From the NCBI GenBank assembly GCA_934589225.1, contig CAKTNS010000018.1:1-51098 (forward strand): DNA of 51,098 nt. The letters are read 5' to 3'. Positions 23,438 to 30,505 of the stretch are shown piece by piece; position 1 is the first letter of the stretch; every line of letters begins with the position of its first letter. Origin of the DNA: an uncultured Oscillospiraceae bacterium (GTDB lineage: Bacteria; Bacillota; Clostridia; Oscillospirales; Oscillospiraceae). The translations under genes were made by a program, and so were the position numbers. Below the pieces are notes generated by a model, which worked only from the letters and a program-made list of their open reading frames with translations, was not told the DNA's origin and did not search any database.

Positions 23438-23512
23438 TCGCCATCTCTCCAAAGTAACGATTATCTCTTCATGAGAACCTTGGGGAGCCGACCTGCTGGT
23501 GGCACCCTTTGT
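23421..23512 (-). ncRNA. Antisense RNA of the holin-like cassette
   Basis: On the minus strand TTGACA (23542-23547), 17 bp, TATAGT (23519-23524) would start an RNA near 23512. It ends after the 12-bp hairpin AAGAGATAATCG / CGATTATCTCTT (23429-23469), followed on this strand by CTTGTTGTT. It is complementary to the toxin 3' end. Confidence 0.58.
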
Positions 23513-24087
23513 ATTCTTACTATACCCCAGTTTTGCGTTTTTGTCAACGGGCGGACGGGTCATTGTTCATTGGGTTTGTGTATATTGAGCAGTATCAACC
23601 AAACCGAAAATGCCTGTCATTCAGACCTTAAGCGACCGCGGAGTGGAGGAATCCACCACGTTGGAATAGGAACCGACACAAGATAAAATCTGCAACTTGG
23701 GAAGATTCCTCGACTCACTTTGTTCGCTCGGAATGACATGTCGATATGTGATACCGTTCAACCACACAGGTTGTATTCGCAACGTGGCATGGCGATGAAT
23801 CATCGCCGCTACATTGGGCGTACCATGTATCAGGTGATACCATTCACCCGCACAGGTTATATTCGCAACGTGGCGGGCGGCAGATTGCCGCCCCTACGGA
23901 CACGCTGGTGGGTAATACCATTCATCTACACAGGTGATGTTTGCCACGTTCCCGGAACGGCACATAGGCCGTTCCCTACGGTTTCGCTGATTGGTGTATT
24001 TTGGAACCAACGGATTTCAAAACCGGACACGTCCGTTCTCAATAACTGTCAACTGTAAACTGTCAACTGTCAGCTTAAAACAAAAAG

Positions 24088-24126
24088 TTTCCCCCCAGGA
24101 TTTCGGAAACCTTCGATCCTGGGGGG
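24088..24126 (-). terminator. Terminator of the capA-sigma-like operon
   Basis: CCCCCCAGGAT pairs with ATCCTGGGGGG; on the minus strand it is followed by AAACTTTTTGTTTT. It begins a few bases after the stop codon of the sigma-like gene. Confidence 0.85.
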
Positions 24127-24132
24127 CTTGTT

Positions 24133-25131
24133 TCATATCCGTATTCCGTTCTCCGCCCCGGCCGTTTGGATGTAGGCGGTGGGGGTGGGGCGGGACAGGG
24201 TGGTGTTGGCTTTTTTGTTTTTCACGAAGAGGATGCCCAGGGAGACCAGGAGGATCAGGGCCAGGAGGGCGGCGATGATGGCCAAGGCTCTTACGAGCTT
24301 TGCCTCGCTTTTTTTCTGGCCGCCCCGGCTCTGGGGGGCTCCTTGGGGGGCCCTTTGGGGGGCTGCCTGGGGTCTGGGGGGCTGCCGGGTCTGTTGGGGC
24401 TGGGCCGGGCGCTGGGCGGGCTGCCGGGGGGCGGCTTTGGGGGCGGATTTAGGGGCCGCCTTGGGGGTGGGCAGGGATAGGCTTCCCAGGATGGAATAGA
24501 CCAGGGCCTCGGCCTGTTCCGGGTCTTGGTGGAGCAGCATGTCCGTCCGCAGCAGGGCGGGCAGGCTGTCGGCCTGGGTGAAATGGACACCCTGGGAGGC
24601 ATAGAGGCCCATCTGCTTCTGGACGGCCCGCTGGCCCAGGGCAATGTCCCGGGAGACCTGCTCTTCGGGAACGCCGGTGAGCTGGGAAATGGACTTGGGG
24701 CTCAGGCCGCTGAGGCTGTAGAGATACAGGCCCAGCCGCTGCCGGTCCTCCAAAAGGTCCGTCAGCATCACGGCCACCTGGGCGGTTTCCGCTTTGTTCA
24801 GGTCCATACTGGGGAAGCTGAAATTCTGATTCTGGTTTCCGTCCTCTCCCTGGCCGTTTTCCAGGAGGGTGGCCCGGACGCGCATACACCGGACCGCGGT
24901 GATCCTCCCCAGCCAGTTGAAGAACTGCCGGGGGTCTTGCAGGGTATCCAGCTTTTCCGCCAGGGTTTTCAGCACCACGGTGGTCATTTTCTCCGCGGAC
25001 TGCCGGGAGGGCAGGAGCTTGCCGCACTGGTAGCTGACAACGCCCCAGGAATAGGTCAGCAGCTCTACCAGGGCTTCCCGGTCTCCCCGCTGGGCGGCGA
25101 AAATATATTCATTTAAGGATTCCTTGTTCAT
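24133..25131 (-). CDS. Sigma-70-like protein fused to a membrane anchor
   Basis: Protein of 332 residues. Residues 1-90 (NEYIFAAQRGDREALVELL, then FFNWLGRITAVRCM) resemble region 2 of ECF sigma factors; residues about 120-175 (LYLYSLSGLSPKSISQLTGV, EEQVSRDIALGQRAVQKQM) resemble the region 4 helix-turn-helix. A Pro/Ala/Gln-rich linker (about 215-275) leads to one membrane segment (about 284-306) and a short tail, predicted outside. A sigma-like module tethered to the membrane could be a sensor, an inactive sigma or a regulator released by cleavage. It lies 13 bases downstream of capA and ends that operon. Confidence 0.7.
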   Translation of the reverse strand: MNKESLNEYIFAAQRGDREALVELLTYSWGVVSYQCGKLLPSRQSAEKMTTVVLKTLAEKLDTLQDPRQFFNWLGRITAVRCMRVRATLLENGQGEDGNQNQNFSFPSMDLNKAETAQVAVMLTDLLEDRQRLGLYLYSLSGLSPKSISQLTGVPEEQVSRDIALGQRAVQKQMGLYASQGVHFTQADSLPALLRTDMLLHQDPEQAEALVYSILGSLSLPTPKAAPKSAPKAAPRQPAQRPAQPQQTRQPPRPQAAPQRAPQGAPQSRGGQKKSEAKLVRALAIIAALLALILLVSLGILFVKNKKANTTLSRPTPTAYIQTAGAENGIRI

Positions 25132-25144
25132 GGTTCTCTCCCCT

Positions 25145-26458
25145 TTATCCCTTGCCGGAGATCCGGCTATCGATACGTTCCAGAGATTTTTTCATGGCGG
25201 TGTAGCAGTCCGCCGTGACCTTGTCCACATAGTTGTTCTCGTAGGCGTACATGGCTTCCTTGGTCCGGACCACCCGGCGGTAGCCGTCGCCTTCGGCTTC
25301 TTTGGTGGTGAAAATGGGAATATAGCTGTAGCCCGTGACCTTGGTGGTTTTAAGGTCCGCGTCTTTGGTGACTTCCACATCCAGGATGATGGAATAGTTG
25401 GAGCCGCCCAGGGTGGCATCTCCGAAGAAGTCCCCCAGGGAGTAGGCAATCAGCGTTCCGTTTTTCTCGTTGAGCTCGATCTGCTGCACCAGATGGGGAT
25501 GGGTGCCCAGGATCACGTCCACTCCGTTTTTCATCATCAGCTCGGCGATCTGGGTCTGGGTTTTGGAGATCTGATCGTTGTTTTCGCTGCCCCAGTGGAG
25601 CATGGCAACGGTGAGATCCGGCTTTTCCTTGGCCACGTCCGAAAGGATGGAGGTGATGCCCTTTTTGTTGATCTTGGTGTAGTTGGAGTCGTAGTCTTCA
25701 TAGAGAAGGTTCACGCACTCCTCGCTGCCTGCGGGCATGCCCATGCCGCCCACGCCCTTGGTAAAGGCCACGAAGGCCACCTTGATGCCCTGGATGTCAC
25801 AGATGGTGTAGCCCCCGGTTTTGTGGAAGTCCGAGGTCTTGCCATAGGCCCCCAGGGGCTCAATGCCCGCGGAGCGGATGTTGTTGAGGGTGGTGTTCAG
25901 GCCGATGAGGCCGTTATAGACGGAAAAGGAGTTGGCCATCTGCACCAGGTCCACACCGGCGGATTTTAAATAGGTCAGCAGCTCCGTAGGGGCGGAGGCG
26001 GTCTCGGAGCCGTAGGGCTCTCCGCAGAAGTTGCCCTCGATGTTCATCACCGTAATATCCCCGTCCGCCAGTTCCGCGGCCACATCCCGGAAGGCCCGGG
26101 TGAAGTCGTAGCCCGTGACGGCAATACCGGCATCTACGGAGGCGTTGGTGATGTTCAGGTCCCCCACCGCCCGGATGTGGATGGTGGTAATGGGATTTTT
26201 GCTGCGCCGGCCCGGGGTGGTCTCCTGGGTGGCCTCGGTGGTGGCCGGAGCCGTGGTGGCGGCAGTGGTCTCGATGGAAGAGGCCGCGGTATCCTTTTCC
26301 CCGGTGGCCAGCTTCCCGATGGTGATGCCGCAGCCGATGAGCACCAGCAGGGCCACTCCCGTCAGCAGCAGCGTCCGGGTCTTCCGCTTGCGCTGAAGCC
26401 GTTTGGCCTCCGCCCGTTTCTGTCTGCGCCGTTCCAGTTCGTCGCCTTCCAAACCCAT
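25145..26458 (-). CDS. CapA-family membrane-anchored phosphoesterase-like protein
   Basis: Protein of 437 residues. A highly basic N-terminus (RRRQKRAEAKRLQRKRKTR) and membrane segment (about 30-50) are followed by a Thr-rich linker and an outside CapA domain (about 90-370) with AVGDLNIT, MNIEGNF, HWGSEN and LGTHPHLVQ, the metallophosphoesterase-like motifs. CapA/PgsA proteins take part in poly-gamma-glutamate capsule export in some species, but no other pgs gene is present here, so the role is open. The gene has its own consensus promoter and is followed by the sigma-like gene. Confidence 0.88.
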   Translation of the reverse strand: MGLEGDELERRRQKRAEAKRLQRKRKTRTLLLTGVALLVLIGCGITIGKLATGEKDTAASSIETTAATTAPATTEATQETTPGRRSKNPITTIHIRAVGDLNITNASVDAGIAVTGYDFTRAFRDVAAELADGDITVMNIEGNFCGEPYGSETASAPTELLTYLKSAGVDLVQMANSFSVYNGLIGLNTTLNNIRSAGIEPLGAYGKTSDFHKTGGYTICDIQGIKVAFVAFTKGVGGMGMPAGSEECVNLLYEDYDSNYTKINKKGITSILSDVAKEKPDLTVAMLHWGSENNDQISKTQTQIAELMMKNGVDVILGTHPHLVQQIELNEKNGTLIAYSLGDFFGDATLGGSNYSIILDVEVTKDADLKTTKVTGYSYIPIFTTKEAEGDGYRRVVRTKEAMYAYENNYVDKVTADCYTAMKKSLERIDSRISGKG

Positions 26459-26489
26459 GAACCATCACCCCTTTTCGTAAATTTTCTTT

Positions 26490-26518
26490 ATTATAACGGA
26501 TTTTGAATATAAATACAA
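26490..26518 (-). promoter_or_regulatory. Promoter of the capA operon
   Basis: On the minus strand TTGTAT, 17 bp, TATAAT, about 30 bases upstream of the capA start. Confidence 0.7.
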
Positions 26519-26540
26519 GTTTGCAAATTTGAAATCTTCT

Positions 26541-27443
26541 TTAAGGCGTTTCCTTAAGAAAGCAGGGAAAGTCCCCCGCCCGGTCCCGGAGCTCCCGGGC
26601 GTTGCCCAGGATGGTGGTTTTCAGCTCCTCCAGAGACGAGAATTTCCGTTCCGGCCGGAGAAAGCAGTGAAATTCCAGGGTCACGGTCCGGCCGTAGAGG
26701 TCCCCCTCATAGTCCAGAATCCAGGGCTCCACGGTGATGTGGTGGCCCTCCACCGTAGGCCGGGTGCCCAGGTTGGTCACCGCCAGATAAGACCTGCCGT
26801 CAATGCAGGTGGTGCAGCCGTAGACCCCGAATCTGGGGGTGGCCAGCCCCTTGGGAAAGGCCAGATTGGCGGTGGGGATGCCCAAGGTCCTGCCCAGCTG
26901 GTGGCCGTGGACCACGGTGCCGGTGAGGATATAGGGGTGGCCCATATAGTTCACGGCCTGTTCCATCTTTCCTTCGGCAAGAAGCGCCCGGATGCGGGTA
27001 GAGGAGACCCGGCAGCCGTCCACGGTCTGCTCCGGCACGACGGCAAAAGGCAGCCCCGCCTCCCGGCAATACCCCGCCAAAAGGGCAGCGTTTCCCGCCC
27101 CCTTGGCCCCGAAGCGGAAATCCTCCCCGCAGACAAACCCGGCGGCTCCATGGTGTTCCCGCAGGTCTTCTAGAAAATCTCGCCAGGGGGTGGAGCGGGT
27201 TTTTTCGTCAAAGGGCAGGGCCACGACCCGGTCCATGCCGTAATGTTTTAAAAGAAGTTCCCGATCCTCAGGAGTATTGATCAGCCCCGGGGTCTGCCCC
27301 AGAACCAGAGTATCCGGGTGGTCCGAAAAGGTGACAACACCTCTCTTACCGGGTAAAGCCAGATTTTTCACCGCATCCAACAGCGCCTGATGGCCCAGAT
27401 GCACGCCGTCAAAAAAACCCAGCGCATAAATATAGGAATTCAT
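26541..27443 (-). CDS. ribF: Bifunctional riboflavin kinase/FAD synthetase
   Basis: Enzyme of 300 residues converting riboflavin to FMN and FAD. The N-terminal adenylyltransferase domain has GFFDGVHLGHQAL near residue 8 and the SSTRIR-type motif (VSSTRIRALL) near 155. The C-terminal kinase domain has GRTLGIPTANLAFP near 190 and FGVYGC. In Firmicutes ribF normally follows truB at the end of the nusA-infB operon; here island E of about 0.8 kb separates them. No FMN riboswitch is seen. ATG 27443 has AAAGGA upstream; the longer frame runs into TTGACA repeats. Confidence 0.95.
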   Translation of the reverse strand: MNSYIYALGFFDGVHLGHQALLDAVKNLALPGKRGVVTFSDHPDTLVLGQTPGLINTPEDRELLLKHYGMDRVVALPFDEKTRSTPWRDFLEDLREHHGAAGFVCGEDFRFGAKGAGNAALLAGYCREAGLPFAVVPEQTVDGCRVSSTRIRALLAEGKMEQAVNYMGHPYILTGTVVHGHQLGRTLGIPTANLAFPKGLATPRFGVYGCTTCIDGRSYLAVTNLGTRPTVEGHHITVEPWILDYEGDLYGRTVTLEFHCFLRPERKFSSLEELKTTILGNARELRDRAGDFPCFLKETP

Positions 27444-27479
27444 GGGCAATGTGTCCTTTATGTGTAACGTATGGGAATA

Positions 27480-28280
27480 CGGGATGAGCGAAATTGTAAG
27501 AAAAATTGACAATTGACAATGGACGATTGACAATTCTTTTCAGTTGACAGTTATGGAGAGCATTTGTTGAAAATTTTTACATATTTAATGTAGTCATTCA
27601 TGTATTGCACTCTAAAAATGTCAAAAACGTGGTACGTTGCCGTAGGGGCGGCAATCTGCCGCCCGCCACGTTGGATTTATAACCTGTGGGGTTGAATGGT
27701 ACCACCCGATACACGGAACAATGTAGCGGCGGCAATCTGCCGCCATCCGGCCCACAGGGCCGGAATCGTGGTACATTTGTATTTGTACAATCAAATCAGA
27801 AACGTCTGTCATTCCGAGCGAAGTGAAACGGAGTCGAGGAATCTTCCCAAGTGGCAAGTTTTATCTTGTGTTGGTTCTTTCTCCAACGTGGTGGATTCCT
27901 CCACTCCGCTGACGCTTAAGGCCTGAATGACAATGCTGGTACGTTTCTACGGATTCGCCTACTGTTTCTACAGCATTTCACGCTGCCCCGCGGCCCTCAT
28001 CAGGCTCGCCCAGGCGAGCCAGCTTCCCCCGAGGGAAGCTTTTGTACCGTGCTTTCGGGGCTCTGGTTTTCCGGTACAGCGTGAAGGTCTGCGCCAAAAC
28101 CTTCCCCTTCGGGGAAGGGGGACCGCCGTAGGCGGTGGATGAGGCGCGGTACCACGTTCTGCATTGTAGGAACAATAGGCGCAGAGGTACCGCCCCTACG
28201 GACTTTGACGAATGGGTTTAAATGAACAACGTTGGTTGCTCCAATAATTGTCAATTGTCCATTGTCAATTGTCAATTCTC
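27480..28280. repeat. Repeat island E between truB and ribF
   Basis: The left border (27500-27555) carries TTGACA heptads and the right border (28242-28275) carries TGTCAAT heptads. Inside are GGCGGCAATCTGCCGCC (27648 and 27728), linker near 27678, GGCCCACAGGGCC, GTCATTCCGAGCGAAGTGAA (27808), the TTCTACGGATTCGCCTACTG block (27944), GGCTCGCCCAGGCGAGCC (28006-28023) and CCTTCCCCTTCGGGGAAGG with GACCGCCGTAGGCGGT (28101-28136). No gene is seen. Confidence 0.85.
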
Positions 28281-29147
28281 TTATTCTTCCACTTGGAAAA
28301 AGCTCTTCACCGTCCGCATCGTCCCGTCTTCTACCTTAGCCAGCATCAAAAATTCGCCTTTTTGGCTGTATGCCCGGTAGGTGCCGTTTTGGGTGGGGTA
28401 GGTGAAGGGGTTGCCGTTGCGGCAGCGGGTTTCCTGGTTGGGGGTCAGGGTGACGGCGGGGTATTGGAGGAACATGCTGTCCAGGGGCAGCAGGTATTCT
28501 TCCGGGTGCGCCGCTTCCAGCAAGGTCTCCAAGGGGACGGACTGGGCGGCGGTATATTCCCCTGCCTGGGTTCTGCGGAGGGAGGCCATGGTGCCGAGGG
28601 AGCCCAGGGCGGCCCCAATGTCTTCACAGAGGGTGCGGATATAGGTGCCCTTGGAGCAGCGGACCCGGAGGGCGGCGTCCCGGCCGTCAAAGGACAGGAG
28701 GGTCAGCTCGTGAATGGTCACGGGCCGGGGGGCTCTTGCCACTTCCCTGCCCTTTCTTGCCAGGTCGCAGAGCTTCTGGCCGTTGACCTTCAGGGCGGAA
28801 TACATGGGGGGCACCTGCATGATCTCCCCCCGGAAGCGCTCCAGGGTTTCCAGGAGCCGGTCTTCCGTGATGTTGACCTCCCGCTGTTCCAAAACGGTGC
28901 CGGTAATATCCTGGGTGTCGGTCCGGAGCCCCAAGCGCAGCACCGTTTCATAGGTCTTTTCCGCATGTTCAAAAAATTCAACGCCCCGGGTGGCCCGGCC
29001 TACGAATACCGGCAGCACACCGGTGGCCATGGGGTCTAAGGTCCCTCCATGGCCGATGCGCCGGGTGGAAAACACCCGGCGCAGTCTGGCCGTCACATCC
29101 TGGCTGGTCCAGCCCTGGGGCTTGTCTACGATGACGATCCCGTTCAT
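28281..29147 (-). CDS. truB: tRNA pseudouridine(55) synthase
   Basis: Enzyme of 288 residues making pseudouridine 55 in the T loop of tRNAs. Motif I is GIVIVDKPQGWTSQDV near residue 3, and the catalytic Asp is in HGGTLDPMATGVLP near 38. The KGTYIRTL motif is near 172. The start ATG 29147 overlaps the stop of the DHH gene as ATGA. The stop codon lies only a few bases from the TGTCAAT border of island E. Confidence 0.96.
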   Translation of the reverse strand: MNGIVIVDKPQGWTSQDVTARLRRVFSTRRIGHGGTLDPMATGVLPVFVGRATRGVEFFEHAEKTYETVLRLGLRTDTQDITGTVLEQREVNITEDRLLETLERFRGEIMQVPPMYSALKVNGQKLCDLARKGREVARAPRPVTIHELTLLSFDGRDAALRVRCSKGTYIRTLCEDIGAALGSLGTMASLRRTQAGEYTAAQSVPLETLLEAAHPEEYLLPLDSMFLQYPAVTLTPNQETRCRNGNPFTYPTQNGTYRAYSQKGEFLMLAKVEDGTMRTVKSFFQVEE

Positions 29148-30100
29148 TGGCAGCACTCCATCATGGCTTTTTTCACCAGCTCCTCCGCCTGGGCCATGGG
29201 CACATGGAGGCTGGCCCCCGCGGCGCCCTTGTGGCCCCCGCCGCCGAAGCGCTCGGCAATCAGGGTGGCATCATAGCCCGGCACCGCCCGGACGGAGATT
29301 TTCACCAGACCGTCCTCGGTTTCCCGCAGGGTGGCGGCGATATTCACACCGGCCACGGTCCGGGGGAAGTTGGAGATATTGTCCATGTCGTCACTGGTGA
29401 CGCCCAATTCCTGTTCCACCGTCCGGGGAATGGCGCAGATGGCCATGGAGCCCTGCCGCAGCAGCCGCATATGCTCCACGATCCAGCCCTGCATCCGGAG
29501 CTTTCCCAGGGTGTTGGTCTCAAAGAGCTCCTGGTTCAGCTCGTAGATCCGGGCCCCGGCCTGGGCGCAGACTGCGGCGGTTTTGAAGGTGTGGGCGGTG
29601 GTATTGGCAAAGCGGAAGCAGCCGGTGTCCGTGGAGAGGCCCACATAGAGCCTGTCCATGATCTCCGGACTCCGGCGGCAGTCCATGAGCGCCAAGACAT
29701 CAAAGACCACCTCCGCGCAGGAGGCGCTGTCCGGGTCTACCAGCTCCAGATCGGAAAAGGAGGTGGCGGAGCCGTGGTGGTCGATGCGGAGCGCCACCCT
29801 GCCAAGGAGCGGCTGGGCGTTGTCCGGCAGCATGCCGGGGGAGGCCACGTCCGTAGAGATCACGGTGTCGTTTTCTCCTACGGTTTCGGTGGTCAGGCCC
29901 TCCACCATCCAGCCAAAGCGCTGGCTTACTCCGTTGTTTTCCAGAATATAGGCGGTCTTCCCCAGGCTCCGCAGCCCCAGGCACAGGGCTGAGGCGCTGC
30001 CCAGGGTATCCCCGTCAGGCCGCACATGGGTCAAAATCACATACTGATCGTGGTGCAGCAGAAAGGCCGCCGCGTCAATCCTCTGCAGGCTCTTCGTCAT
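29144..30100 (-). CDS. DHH-family phosphoesterase (NrnA-like)
   Basis: Protein of 318 residues related to NrnA oligoribonuclease/pAp phosphatase. DHH motifs are THVRPDGDTLGSA near residue 30, the DHHGSATSF motif near 105, and the C-terminal DHHA1 glycine-rich GGGGHKGAAGAS near 295. Known relatives degrade nanoRNA, cyclic dinucleotide products or pAp. It starts inside the end of rbfA (26-base overlap), with GGAGG upstream of ATG 30100, and overlaps truB by 4 bases. Confidence 0.9.
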   Translation of the reverse strand: MTKSLQRIDAAAFLLHHDQYVILTHVRPDGDTLGSASALCLGLRSLGKTAYILENNGVSQRFGWMVEGLTTETVGENDTVISTDVASPGMLPDNAQPLLGRVALRIDHHGSATSFSDLELVDPDSASCAEVVFDVLALMDCRRSPEIMDRLYVGLSTDTGCFRFANTTAHTFKTAAVCAQAGARIYELNQELFETNTLGKLRMQGWIVEHMRLLRQGSMAICAIPRTVEQELGVTSDDMDNISNFPRTVAGVNIAATLRETEDGLVKISVRAVPGYDATLIAERFGGGGHKGAAGASLHVPMAQAEELVKKAMMECCQ

Positions 30101-30443
30101 GGTTGACCTCCAGAGAGTTGATGAGCTCCAGCATTTTTGCGCCGTAGGCAATGCTGTCGTCCTCGGCCCAGACGATTTCCGGGGCGTAGCGCAGCTGCAG
30201 GGCATGGCCCAGCTCCCGGCGGAGATACCCACCGGCGGATTTGAGGCCCTGCAACGCGTTTTTCGCCCGGTCCTCCTGCAAGAAGCTGACATAGACCTTG
30301 GTGTAGCGCAGATCCGGGGTGGTTTCCACCCGGGTGATGGAGATCATGGTATCCTGGACTCTGGGGTCCTTCACGGTCCGCAAGAGACTGGACAGTTCCT
30401 TCATGATCTCTTCGTTGATTCTGTTGATCCGATTGGATGCCAT
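30075..30443 (-). CDS. rbfA: 30S ribosome-binding factor A
   Basis: KH-like fold protein of 122 residues needed for late 16S maturation and cold adaptation. Conserved segments are RINEEIMKELSSLLRTVKDPRV near the N-terminus (shown as RINEEIMKEL), ITRVETTPDLRYTKVYVS and LRRELGHALQLRYAPEI. ATG 30443 has AAGGAGG upstream. It lies downstream of infB, across a stable hairpin. Confidence 0.94.
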   Translation of the reverse strand: MASNRINRINEEIMKELSSLLRTVKDPRVQDTMISITRVETTPDLRYTKVYVSFLQEDRAKNALQGLKSAGGYLRRELGHALQLRYAPEIVWAEDDSIAYGAKMLELINSLEVNHDEEPAED

Positions 30444-30470
30444 ATTGTCATCCTCCTTGTTCTATAGCCG

Positions 30471-30495
30471 GCTGCCCCCAAAAATTGGGGGCAGC
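30471..30495 (-). other. Hairpin between infB and rbfA
   Basis: GCTGCCCCCAA pairs perfectly with TTGGGGGCAGC around a 3-base loop. There is no U-tract, so a processing or transcript-protecting role is more likely than termination. Confidence 0.6.
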
Positions 30496-30505
30496 AATGT
30501 TGTAT

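Larger units (their letters stand above)
22419..24085. repeat. Repeat island D (largest), enclosing a type I cassette
   Basis: A 1.7-kb stretch without a conventional gene. Modules: CCTTCCCCTTCGGGGAAGG with GACCGCCGTAGGCGGT (22441-22480), GGCGGCAAATCTGCCGCC (from 22545), GGCGATGATCCATCGCC (22614), linkers near 22576, 22648, 22726, 22974, 23040, 23751, 23839 and 23917, GTCATTCCGACCGCAGCGTC-type blocks (22765, 22870, 23615, 23735), GGAACGGCACACAGGCCGTT (23078, 23955) and a TGTCAAC border (24044-24077). A separate holin-like type I cassette occupies 23219-23547. Confidence 0.85.

Noticed and set aside
22441..24077. CRISPR array
   Set aside because: Repeats recur at irregular distances, in both orientations and with several module types; there are no equal-length unique spacers and no cas genes.
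27444..27560. FMN riboswitch upstream of ribF
   Set aside because: The conserved core (AGGGGC...GGTGAAATTCC) is not present; the stretch is heptad repeats.
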